Below are positions 55,830 to 64,000 of a stretch of 64,000 nt of DNA, piece by piece. Within the stretch, counting starts at the first letter, position 1; each line of letters starts with the position of its first letter. The translations under genes and the position numbers were made by a program. The notes beneath the pieces are model-generated. The model saw only the letters and a program-made list of their open reading frames with translations. It ran no database searches and was not told the origin of the DNA. The stretch lies in the NCBI GenBank assembly GCA_947471745.1, contig CANJKZ010000110.1, positions 744,001-808,000 of the forward strand, written 5' to 3'. The stretch comes from Closterium sp. Naga37s-1. Lineage: Eukaryota > Streptophyta > Zygnematophyceae > Desmidiales > Closteriaceae.

Positions 55830-56779
55830 CACCAAACGAACAAATCGACCAACAAAACAATAAACAAGAACACAAAACAAGCAGAAACGAACAAAAAAAT
55901 CTTGAAGCCGGCTTGCCAAACAATCGCAACAGATGTAATGCTTGCAACGAGAACGATCATCGGGCCTGCCACGACAGCAGCATTGCCATACCACGTACAT
56001 ACATTGGCTTGTCTACCTACCCAAACCCATCCTACACTTCTAGAACCATCAACGACCGTGTGGTTACCATACATTGCATCCTTGCAACCGTTACAGTTTC
56101 ATCACCACACTTCATACAGGGGCTTGTCCACCGTTACAGTGCCATCCTTTCCTTAGAGTGTCATTCATACATCTCGTTACAGTGCCATCGCCATACCTCA
56201 TACAACGGCTTGTCCACCGTTACAGTGCCATCTTCCACCCTCTCCCCCCTCAGCCGTTTGTTCTCCTCTAACTGCACATTGTGAAAGAGGCAGGGTGGGA
56301 CAAAATAGGGAGTGTGGTGCAACGGGGTGTGACACAATGCTTCAGTGACACGAACGGGGGTGAGATACAATGGGGATGTGACAAAAAGGGGAGTGTGACA
56401 CACCAGGGGGTGCAACAAAAGAGCGGCAGGGAAATTGAGAGAGTGAGAAGGGGGGCGGGGAGGAAAAGAAGGGCGGGAATTGAGAGTGGAAAGAGAATGG
56501 AGAAGTAACGGAGGTGAAATCTTGCGGACATGTCCTATAATGCCTCTCAAAAATTCATCGGCTTTTGAGTCGACTCAAAAGTCATCTCGTATAAAGACTC
56601 TCAAAAAGTCATCGGCTGGTGGATAAGAATATATTGTGTCCAGCTGAAGGGTGGACCAAGAGTAGAATGTGTCAGGTAAATCAAATTAAACAACACAATG
56701 CTTTTAGTACTATTGAGAGTACACCAATTAAATATGAACCTTGGTATTTACTAACCTGAGTTTCGGATATGAAATTCAT
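52214..56779 (-). CDS. NIP30/FAM192A (PSME3IP1/Fyv6) family nuclear protein
   Basis: Six exons with fully consistent phases: 56756-56779 (MNFISETQ), 56197-56271 (LEENKRLRG to VDKPLYE), 55232-55289 (ILKEQKEKKEAEHKEKFKN), 54826-54881 or one of eleven homologous copies (PPRALDEDELEFLEAVEQ), 52989-53051 (KKREDEKEKDDEDRRALTEF), 52214-52714. Predicted protein about 258 residues. The order NFISE, LYExLKEQKEKKE, KEKFKN, LDEDExxFL, then a basic region with LGVKVQLKAKPKAK and an acidic Gly-Tyr-Gly-Ser-Asp C-terminus is the NIP30 signature. Animal homologues bind the PA28-gamma proteasome activator, and yeast Fyv6 acts in pre-mRNA splicing; which applies here is unknown. An in-frame TAG precedes the ATG, supporting the start. 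Exon 4 is the one with mass tandem duplication. Confidence 0.8.
53145..54740 (-). repeat. 148-bp tandem array: eleven copies of NIP30 exon 4
   Basis: The unit contains a caccccatcag acceptor, the 56-nt exon (PPRALDEDELEFLEAVEQ) and a gtcagt donor; with the upstream copy at 54826 there are twelve. Period is exactly 148 bp (for example 53319, 53467, 53615). All acceptors and donors are intact. The main exon variation is one codon, GAA versus AAA (Leu-Glu-Ala versus Leu-Lys-Ala). The exon enters in phase 1 and leaves in phase 0, so two copies in series would shift frame. Confidence 0.9.
55293..55364. repeat. (GA)36 forming the polypyrimidine tract of NIP30 exon 3
   Basis: On the coding (minus) strand this is a pure (TC)n tract ending one base before the acceptor of the exon at 55232-55289. 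It therefore serves as the polypyrimidine tract. Confidence 0.85.
55739..55827. repeat. Second (GA)n microsatellite, 89 bp
   Basis: GA repeat with a single C interruption (55752), in the same NIP30 intron. Gives Arg-Glu or Leu-Ser spurious ORFs. Confidence 0.9.
56085..56240 (-). repeat. Partial copies of NIP30 exon 2 end
   Basis: The segment coding VTVDKPLYE (gatggcactgtaacggtgg) is present in the exon (56197-56271) and again near 56115-56145, followed by another copy of gatggcactgtaac at 56170-56185. Confidence 0.6.
56563..56580. mobile_element. TTTTGAG-TCGA-CTCAAAA palindrome
   Basis: Perfect 18-bp palindrome in NIP30 intron 1, between two copies of an imperfect repeat (tctcaaaaattcatcggct at 56544 and tctcaaaaagtcatcggctg at 56601). 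Confidence 0.8.
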
Positions 56780-57781
56780 CTTGTCGGCAACGTCAAACTA
56801 GTGGAAGAGCTTCTGGTAACAGTTGTTCGCGACAGTAACAGGTGATCGCGAAACGCAGTCGTTGTCGCAGAAGAGCGAGAGAGAAAACGCGGAACGCTTG
56901 CGAACGGTAAGCTCTGGAAGCTTCTGTTCAGCCTTGGGGCCGGCGCCAAATGCGCAGCTGGAGCTTGAAACGAGAAACGCTAACTATGTTCCAAGGTGCT
57001 CCGAAAACAGACGTTAGATGCGCTTGATGACGCCCTGGCGCCGTGCCTGAAGCGAGAAACGCGCTGAGAGACAAGAACGGGAAAATGCGCTGACGGGGAG
57101 AAGTCCTCAACACACTTGAGTGACGAGATTCAAGCCGCGTGTTTAGAATCAGGTAACTAGGTTCCTAGGTACATAACTGAGGGAACTGCTTTGATAGATC
57201 TTGTTATGTGCTGCTCCACTATTGATACAAGCTAATGTTGGAAACAAAAGTACATCTACATCTCCCGTTCACCTTGTACATTACTAGAGATATATCCAGG
57301 GTTTTCTAGACTTTTAAAATATTTTTTCCATAGATAAACATTACTCTGGATTAGGTTAATCTGGGTTGGTGAAATAATATAGCTGATTTGTTTTGAAGCA
57401 TTCCGTCTTTATTTACATGCAAAATCAAATCTATGCACAGTGAATACAAGAAGTGAGCACATGTTGTGCTTGTGTACGGAATTCCTTTTCCTTACTTCAC
57501 GTCCCTGCTCGGAGCGTACACCACTCTTCCCGCCAACAGCACCCAACAGTAATCCGTTACCACTCGCGACACTCGCCTCGACTACTGTTCGCGCCACTAT
57601 TCACGAAGCGAACCAACCTCACGGTTCGGTCAGTAACCCGTGCTGCGGACCTCCGCCTCGACAATTCCCAACCTCGGCGCTAGGCCCGCCGCGCACCCCA
57701 TTTTCATGCATTACCATTACCACTGTAGCTTCGCTACATATTCTTCGCTCACGCATTCGCTCATTGTATTGTTTTGCTTCG
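56780..57781. other. NIP30 upstream region and 5' flank of the gypsy fragment
   Basis: 56780-57120 should contain the NIP30 promoter and 5' UTR; it has repeated gagaaacgc motifs. From 57440 a frame runs into the reverse transcriptase fragment but has no recognisable retroelement domain before 57782. Confidence 0.4.
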
Positions 57782-59065
57782 ATAGATAAATGCGTGATAG
57801 TTTACCTCGACGACATCCTCGTTTACAGCCGCGATAAGCAGCAGCACTTTGCAGATCTGAAAGCAATTTTTAATGTTTTAGCTGAGCACCGACTACTGAC
57901 CAAGGGTTCCAAGTGCGAGTTTTTTCAGGATAGGTTAGAGTTTTTGGGGCACGTTATTTCGGAGGCCGGAGTTGAAATTGACCCAAAGAAGTTGGACACG
58001 GTCAAAGCGTGGCAACCCCCGACAAATATCACGGAGCTGCAGAGTTTTTTATGTCAGTAGATATGCACTGTGGATGCCCGATTGATCCTACGGGGGGTTA
58101 CAGGCACGTTCGCCTGGGGGGTTATGGGCGCACTGACCCGCTACCTAACCAGCCCTTTTATCCCAATGGTCTAGTGGTTGGGATTCCGACATGGTATCAG
58201 AGCGGTCTCAGTTTCGAATCCCGGTGTATGCACATGTAGGCGTTGCCGCTGTGCTCAGTCCTGGGCCTCCCACTGTGGGGGGGTGTCAATAGATCTGCAC
58301 TGTGGATGCTCGATTGATCTTACGGGGGGTTACAGGCGCGTTCGCCTGGGGGGTTATGGGCGCACAAACCCGCTACACAAACAAGCCATTTTATCCCAGT
58401 GGTCTAGTGACTGGGATTCTGACATTTTAAGGTTCGTTAATCATGTGCGTCGGTTCGTCCCTGAAATGGCGTGGTTAACAGCCCCACTGACAGATCTGCT
58501 GCGGAAGGAGGTCGTTTTTACGTGGAGGGAGAAAGAGCATGCTGCCTTCTCTGCCCTGAAAAATGTTCTCTGTTCACCGCCCGTACTACGTAGCGCCGAC
58601 CCACACCGCCCATTCGAAGTCACAAGCGACGTCGCCATTGGAGCCGTACTGCTACAGGATTTTGGCAACGGTTTACAGCGCATCGCATACAAGTCACGAA
58701 AACTGCATCCGCCCGAGAAAAATTACCCGATACACGACCGCGAAATGCTCGCAATCGTGCACGCATTCAAAGTGTGGCGCTGTTACTTGACCGGCGCCGA
58801 CGTGATAGTACGGACAGACTACAAATCACTACAGTACCTCTGCGCACAGCCCCACCTCAACCCACGACAGGTTCGCTGGCTCGACTTCCTCGAATCGAAT
58901 TTTCATTACACGGCCACCTACAAAAAGGGGGCATCAAACATCGCCGACGCACTGACTCGCCCCACTGCCCAAATCCACGCCATACTACTCGCCCATACCA
59001 GCTTGCTACTAACAGGACTATTTACCTACGGCTATCAGACAGACATGATTTTTCTTGAAAGTGTG
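57782..59065 (+). mobile_element. Ty3/gypsy pol fragment (reverse transcriptase end plus RNase H), disrupted
   Basis: Starts within the reverse transcriptase palm at the YLDDILVYS catalytic motif and runs through the connection (FLGHVISEAGVEIDP). It is then broken at 58051 by a TRIM insertion and resumes at 58430 with RNase H blocks (SDVAIGAVLLQ, HDREMLAIVHAF, VRTDYKSLQYL, GASNIADALTR) to a stop at 59063. The first half of reverse transcriptase, gag, protease, integrase and LTRs are not present, so this is a 5'- and 3'-truncated, immobile copy. Apart from the insertion the reading frame is intact, which suggests a recent origin. Confidence 0.85.
58052..58424 (+). mobile_element. TRIM retrotransposon, 373 bp, with 5-bp target duplication
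   Basis: LTR 1 58052-58191 (TGTCAGTAG...CCGACA), LTR 2 58284-58424 (TGTCAATAG...TCTGACA), similar along their length. A 92-bp interior starts with TGGTATCAGAGC (58192-58203), the standard initiator tRNA-Met primer-binding site, and ends with a purine tract tgtggggggg (58274-58283). Flanking target duplication TTTTA (58047-58051 and 58425-58429). No coding capacity. It is inserted in the gypsy pol fragment, and removing it with one TTTTA re-joins that frame. Confidence 0.88.
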
Positions 59066-59374
59066 TAACACTTTCTAAAAATATGCATTATGAAAGCGCA
59101 GCTAACTGTATCAAAGCAAGGCAACTGCGAATGCCTATTCCCAAGTACATAATGAGGGATGGAGGCCATTTGGCCTCCACCCACGTCTTCATTTTCGGAA
59201 CTTTACAGTTCCGCTTCATTCTCGTCCAACCACTCGCAATGTTCCCGTCCTTGCCAATTTCATAAACAACCACCCAAACATCTTTTCAAGTAGCTATGGT
59301 GTTTACGCTGAAGGGCCACATGATAGCGCCCGTGATTTTACTTTGCGTACGCTCAACTGAGACTGAAGTGCGCC
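59066..59374. other. Spacer after the gypsy fragment
   Basis: AT-richer DNA without recognised genes. Contains a short inverted match ggaggccatttggcctcc at 59160-59177. Confidence 0.4.
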
Positions 59375-59665
59375 GGACGAAACGGCCACTGGCACGCCAG
59401 AGACGAAATCGCCACTTGCGCCAGTGGCACGCGCCAGAGACGAAATCGCCAGTGGCGCGCGGCAGGGACGAAATCGCCACTAGCGCCAGTGGCGCGCGCC
59501 AGAGACGAACTCGCCACTTGCGCCAGTGGCGCGCGTCAGTGACGAAATCGCCACACGCGCGCCTGTGGCGAAATCGCCACTTGCGCCAGTGGCGACATTG
59601 CCACTAGCGCGTCAGGGACGAAAGGGACACAGGCGCGACAGCGACGAAACTGCCACTCTAGCGCC
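59375..59665. repeat. Hairpin-forming minisatellite
   Basis: Irregular units built on gacgaaatcgccacttgcgc and cagtggcgcgcgccagag. The motif cgccacttgcgccagtggcg is an inverted repeat, so most units can fold into hairpins. Confidence 0.7.
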
Positions 59666-59995
59666 TGTGCCATTGACTGCAGCGTCACCCACCTGCGTAC
59701 CTTGTCTCCTCACCTATACATTGCGTTGCGATGCATATGCTGCAATTCTTCTTCTGATTTTTCCTCATTATTTTTTCTTTTTTTTTTCTATTGATTCTTT
59801 CATCTCTGACCAATTCCGATATAATTTTAATTCCTTGGTGGCAGAAAAACGGGCGCGTGATGTCGATGGTGACGGGACGCGCACCAAACTCCACCACTCG
59901 TGCAGGAAATCGCAACGATTGCCAGACCTACTCCACACGCACCCAACGACTTTCCTCGCTGAAGTCGAGGACCGCGAGTCGCAACGTTGCCCTAA
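59666..59995. other. Spacer
   Basis: Includes a T-rich run (59759-59790). No gene or element recognised. Confidence 0.4.
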
Positions 59996-60475
59996 GAGCC
60001 GTCCCCGGGGGGGGAGGGGACCGTGAGTCGCAACGTTACCCCGAGAGCCGTCCCCAGGGGGGGAGGGGACCGAGGGTCCCCATGCTGGCCTGAGAGCCAT
60101 CCCCAGGGGGGGAGGGGACCCAGGGTCCCCATGCTGGCCTGAGAGTCGTCCCCCAGAGGGGGAGGGGACCGAGGGTCCCCATGCTGGCCTGAGAGCCGTC
60201 CCCCAGGGGGGGAGGGGGCCGAGGGTCTCCATGCTGGCCTGAGAGCCGTCCCCCAGGGGGGGAAGGGACCGAGGGTCTCCATGTTGGCCCGAGAGCCGTC
60301 CCCCAGGGGGGGAGGGGACCGAGGGTCCCCATGCTGGCCCGAGAGCCGTCCCCCAGGGGGGGAAGGGACCGAGGGTCCCCATGCTGGCCCGAGAGCCGTC
60401 CCCCAGGGGGGGAGGGGACCGAGGGTCCCCATGCTGGCCCGAGAGCCGTCCCCCAGGGGGAGAGGGAACCGAGGT
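59996..60475. repeat. 50-bp G-rich minisatellite, about nine copies
   Basis: Unit gaccgagggtccccatgctg then gcccgagagccgtcccccaggggggagggg, 50-bp period (for example 60317 and 60367), with minor substitutions. Confidence 0.85.
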
Positions 60476-60676
60476 CAGTGTCTTTCGATGTCGGCCTGAA
60501 TAAAATCTTTCCAGAGGGGGAAGGAAGGGTATGAAGATACGCTTGCCAGAGCGCCACTGCCTTAGGGAGGGGAAGAAAATGGGCAAAAGCGGAGATTGGG
60601 AAAACCACACTTACCGGTATTGTGCATGTGGATATGTTGTATCCTTGGCTATTATGTTTAAAGACATGAATGATTT

Positions 60677-60710
<34 letters not shown>

Positions 60711-61135
60711 ATGAGTAGTCCTTGCTGTAGTTGCATGTTGGAGCCACGCCACACCACAAGCTATGATTTGACTTACCGGGGTAAGGTTGGTAGTGTGCAA
60801 CTACCAGTGGCAACGATAGATATTGGATCTGATTTTTCACTCACCTACACGCACTCAAGTTCTCAAACGAGGGCTGCATGGAGGGAAAAATGTCTCACCG
60901 CATTCACTTTTACCGCACCTCCATGTCGTCACGCTTGACAAAATAAGGGAAATATAATTATGTACGGTACCAAACGTCAATGCAACTTGCACTTCATTAC
61001 CCGAGTACGGTAATTGTTCGCACTTCGGCAATTTACAGGCAATGTGTTGAGAGGAGTACGGGACTAACATGGGTGGCAGACAGCGCACTTGTTGTCGTTT
61101 TCCTGTCTCGCAATCATACCGTAATACCACATACG
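60476..61135. other. Spacer with (A)32 tract
   Basis: A run of 32 A at 60678-60709, preceded by gacatgaatgatttc, could be the tail of a retroposed transcript, but no upstream coding sequence or target duplication is evident. Nothing else recognised. Confidence 0.4.
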
Positions 61136-62055
61136 GATGAGTAACCAAGAGACGAGCAACCGAGGGGCCAAGAGATGACCAACTGAGGGGCCAAAAGATG
61201 AGCAACCAAGGGGCCAAGAGATGACCAGCGGATGGGCCACAAGATGAGGAACCGATGGGCCAAGCCACGAGATGAGATACTGATGGGCCAAGAGATGAGC
61301 AACTGATGGGCCAAGAGATGAGCAACCGAAGGGCCAAGCCAAGAGATGAGATATCAATGGGCCAAGAGAGGAGCAACTGATGGGCCAAGAGATGAGCAAC
61401 CGACAGGCCAAGCAAAGAGATGAGATATCAATGGGCCAAGAGATGAGCAAATGATGGGCCAAGAGATGAGCAACCGATGGGCCAAGCCAAGAGATGAGAT
61501 ATCGACGGGCCAAGAGATGAGCAACTGATGGGCCAAGAGACGAGCAACCGATGGGCCAAGCCAAGAGTTGGGATATCGATGGGCCAAGAGATGAGCATCT
61601 GATGGGCCAAAGAGATGAGCAACCGAGGGGCCAAGAGATGACCAGCGGATGGGCCACGAGATGAGGAACCGACGGGCCAAGAGATGAACAACCGATACGC
61701 CAAGCGAAGAGATGAGATATCGATGGGCCAAGCGATGAGCAACCGATGGGCCAAGAGATGCGCGAAGGATGGGCCACGTGATGAGCAACTGATGGGCCAA
61801 AACATAAGCAACTGATGGGCCAAGAGATTAGCAACCGATGGGCCAAGAGACGAGCAACAGATGGGCCAAGAGATAGGCAACCGATGTGACAAGAGATGAG
61901 CAACCGATGGGCCAAAAGATGAGCAACCGATGGGCCAAGAGATGAGAAATTGGTTGGCCAAGAGATGAGCAACTGATAGGCCAAGGAAGGAGCAACAGAT
62001 GGGCTAAGAGATGAGCAACTGATAGGCCAACAGATGAGCAACCGATGGGCCGGTA
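61136..62055. repeat. 23-bp minisatellite gatgggccaagagatgagca
   Basis: About 40 diverged units of gatgggccaagagatgagca plus act or acc, with occasional longer units containing ggccaagccaagagatgaga. It gives a 325-codon minus-strand frame of Ser/Leu/Trp/Pro repeats that is not considered a gene. Confidence 0.85.
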
Positions 62056-62350
62056 ACCCGTGCTTCGAGGCACCTCATCACGCTCTTCCACATATACGTA
62101 CTGTTGTGCGACATTATTTCTTTACGAACCAATACTGGCATCCCCATTGGATCTACGAATCTTGCGAATGCGGCTATCATCATTCAATACTGTCCCGGTC
62201 TTGGAAACTTTGAACTTGGTGCACTTGCGGTCACTCATTACGACAACGTCCCGTTTATCCAATGTTCGTCTGCAACTTACATGCCCTCAGTCATAAAAAG
62301 TCATGACGCACCTTTTAGAAGATCGCTTAACATTCTTTGGCAAGCCCACC
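62056..62350. other. Spacer 5' of the right-edge LTR element
   Basis: No recognised gene. The sequence immediately before the LTR is caagcccacc; the target duplication cannot be checked because the 3' end lies outside the window. Confidence 0.4.
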
Positions 62351-62589
62351 TGTTAGAATTTATATGTAACTGCCTGTAGCTGTAGTTTAGTGTAGTTATT
62401 ATTAACTGTTGGTGGTGCACCTTCTTTGCATGCTCTGTTTACTATATGTACCCTAGTGCTATAGTGAACATCACTTTTCCCATTCTCGACTCTCACCTTG
62501 GCACAACCTCCTCGACTTCCCCTAGGCCTAGGCTACTAAGCCTAGGCCCTACCTAAAACCTAAGCTTACTCTTACTTAGTAACTCAACA
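62351..62589 (+). mobile_element. 5' LTR of a non-autonomous element
   Basis: 239 bp, TGTTAGAATTT to CTCAACA, followed directly by TGGCATTAGAGCGAG (62590), a diverged initiator tRNA-Met primer-binding site. Repeated almost exactly at 63768; the one difference noticed is attattaactg versus attataaactg. Confidence 0.85.
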
Positions 62590-63767
62590 TGGCATTAGAG
62601 CGAGTTACGTCCTGGCCTGTGGGCCCGCCTCACGCTTCCGCTGCTGTTTTTCCGGTCGCGCGCCTCGGGCGCGTGGCGATTTTCGTCCTGTCCCGCCCCC
62701 GGGTGGCGAGTGACATCTTTTCTGCCCGTCGCGCGCCCCGTGGCACGCGACGGTGCCCTGCCCGTCGTGCGCCCCGTGGCATGCGACGGTGCCCTGCCCG
62801 TCGTGCGCCCCGTGGCACACGACGGTGCCCTAAACCTGCCCGTCGTGCGCCCCGTGGCACGCGACGGTGCCCTGCCCGTCATGCGCCCCGTGGCACGCGA
62901 CGGTGCCCTGCCCGTCGTGCGCCCCGTGGCATGCGACGGTGCCCTAAACTGCCCGTCACGTGCCCCGTGGTGCGCGACGGTGCCCTGAGCCGCCGCGGAA
63001 CCGCCCCTGGCGCCTGCGACGGTGTCCTGAGCCGCCGCGTACCCGCCCCTGGCGCACTCGGCGGTGCCCCTGCCTCACCCGCGCCTGCACTCGCTGCAGC
63101 CGCCCCTGCACCACCCGGCGCCTGCCCTTGGAGCAGCCGCCCCCGCTCCTGCACTCGGTGCAGCCGCCTCTGCCTCACCCCGCGCCTGCACTCACTGCAG
63201 CCGCCCCTGACCTACCCGCGCCGACCCTCTGTAGCCGCTCTGCGGCTTTCTCCCCGCCCACCCCCTCCTCCTTCGTCTCCCTGCAGCCGTGGGGGGGAGG
63301 GTATGGGGGTGGCGGGTGTTGGGGTGATGGGTGGTGTGCTTCCCTTCCCCTCCTCCTCCTTTCGTTCCCACTGCTGCAGCTGCCGCTGGGGGGGAGGGTG
63401 TGAGGGTGTGGGGGAGCCGGGGGAGTGGCACTGGGGTGGCGGGTGTGAGACCAACCAGCAGCCGTCCCTCCACCTCTCCTCTCTTCCCCCCTCTGCTGCT
63501 CCTGCAGCAGTGTGGGGGGGAGGGGGAGGGGGAGGGTGAGGAAATGGAGGGGGTGACCAGCCAGAGCCAGCCCGCCTCCTCACTCTCCCTGCTGCCCCTC
63601 CTGTGGTTGGGGGGGGAAGAGAGTAAGGGGGTGGCAGGAATTTCTTGCTGTCGCCTGTCCCTTTGCTGCTGTACCTGCTCTGTTACCGTACCTGCTGTTG
63701 CTGTTGCTGGTATACCCCTGCAGGTTGTGTTCTGCACAAACTCCTGCTGCAGGCAGTTATGGGGGAG
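62590..63767 (+). mobile_element. Interior of the non-autonomous LTR element
   Basis: 1178 bp, GC-rich, starting with the primer-binding site. 62730-62990 is a tandem repeat of gcgccccgtggcacgcgacg plus gtgccctgcccgtcgt. The rest is Pro/Gly-codon-rich DNA resembling 1-1585. It ends with the purine tract atgggggag (63759-63767). No gag or pol domain in any frame. The largest open frame (62589-63539) is a by-product of the repeats. Confidence 0.75.
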
Positions 63768-64000
63768 TGTTAGAATTTATATGTAACTGCCTGTAGCTGT
63801 AGTTTAGTGTAGTTATTATAAACTGTTGGTGGTGCACCTTCTTTGCATGCTCTGTTTACTATATGTACCCTAGTGCTATAGTGAACATCACTTTTCCCAT
63901 TCTCGACTCTCACCTTGGCACAACCTCCTCGACTTCCCCTAGGCCTAGGCTACTAAGCCTAGGCCCTACCTAAAACCTAAGCTTACTCTTACTTAGTAAC
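63768..64000 (+). mobile_element. 3' LTR of the non-autonomous element (cut by window end)
   Basis: 233 bp visible, matching the 5' LTR up to ttacttagtaac; the last 6 bp and the target duplication lie beyond the window. Near-identity of the LTRs implies recent insertion. Confidence 0.85.

Noticed and set aside
58167-58221. tRNA-derived SINE (A box tggtctagtgg, B box gtttcgaatcc, 33 bp apart)
   Set aside because: The same region is better explained as a TRIM: two 140-bp LTRs, a primer-binding site at 58192, a purine tract and a TTTTA target duplication. The box matches may be incidental.
61064-62041. 325-codon minus-strand ORF with SSLGPSVAHLLA-type repeats
   Set aside because: Translation of a 23-bp minisatellite; no start context, splice sites or family similarity.

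Overview
This is eukaryotic nuclear DNA, most likely from a streptophyte (charophyte) green alga or an early-diverging plant lineage. The reasons are a PMR5/TBL-type PC-esterase domain, two GT61 (DUF563) glycosyltransferase genes, a CDPK-like kinase, many short GT-AG introns, GC-rich exons, and plant-style LTR retroelements whose primer-binding sites resemble the end of initiator tRNA-Met. The genus is inference; nothing seen fixes it.

Layout. 1-1772: part of a GC-rich non-autonomous LTR element. 1773-4400: CAG-rich DNA, a run of 50 G and duplicated spacer blocks. 4401-5858 (+): intron-less Ser/Thr kinase. About 6300-7463 (-): exons of an unidentified gene. 7690-8470: 43-bp minisatellite. 8855-16054 (-): ATG14/UVRAG-like autophagy gene with a 2.1-kb minisatellite in an intron. 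18033-26832 (+): GT90 (CAP10/Rumi-type) glycosyltransferase gene. 27472-34856 (-): a GT61 domain followed by a PC-esterase domain, possibly one two-domain protein. 35309-42065 (-): second, EOGT-like GT61 gene. 42973-46766 (-): CDPK-like kinase. 46753-50547 (-): protein with a 203-residue pure polyQ tract. 52214-56779 (-): NIP30/FAM192A-family gene. 57782-64000: retroelements (a Ty3/gypsy fragment split by a 373-bp TRIM, then a non-autonomous LTR element running off the edge) and minisatellites.

The GT90, GT61/PC-esterase and EOGT-like genes are adjacent (18-42 kb). All encode secretory-pathway carbohydrate-modifying enzymes, so this may be a glycan or cell-wall neighbourhood.

Two features dominate. 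First, tandem duplication of single exons with their flanking introns occurs in six genes (ATG14-like, GT90, both GT61 genes, CDPK-like kinase, NIP30), with 2 to 12 copies in every state from intact to decayed; exon phase often permits only one copy per mRNA. Second, there is a dispersed family of short perfect palindromes, TTTTGAG-NNNN-CTCAAAA, whose four-base core is itself self-complementary (ACGT, TCGA, GCGC or AATT). They sit almost exclusively at junctions between direct duplications of host sequence, and one has a matching unoccupied site in the same window. I do not recognise this palindrome family; it is the best candidate here for something undescribed.
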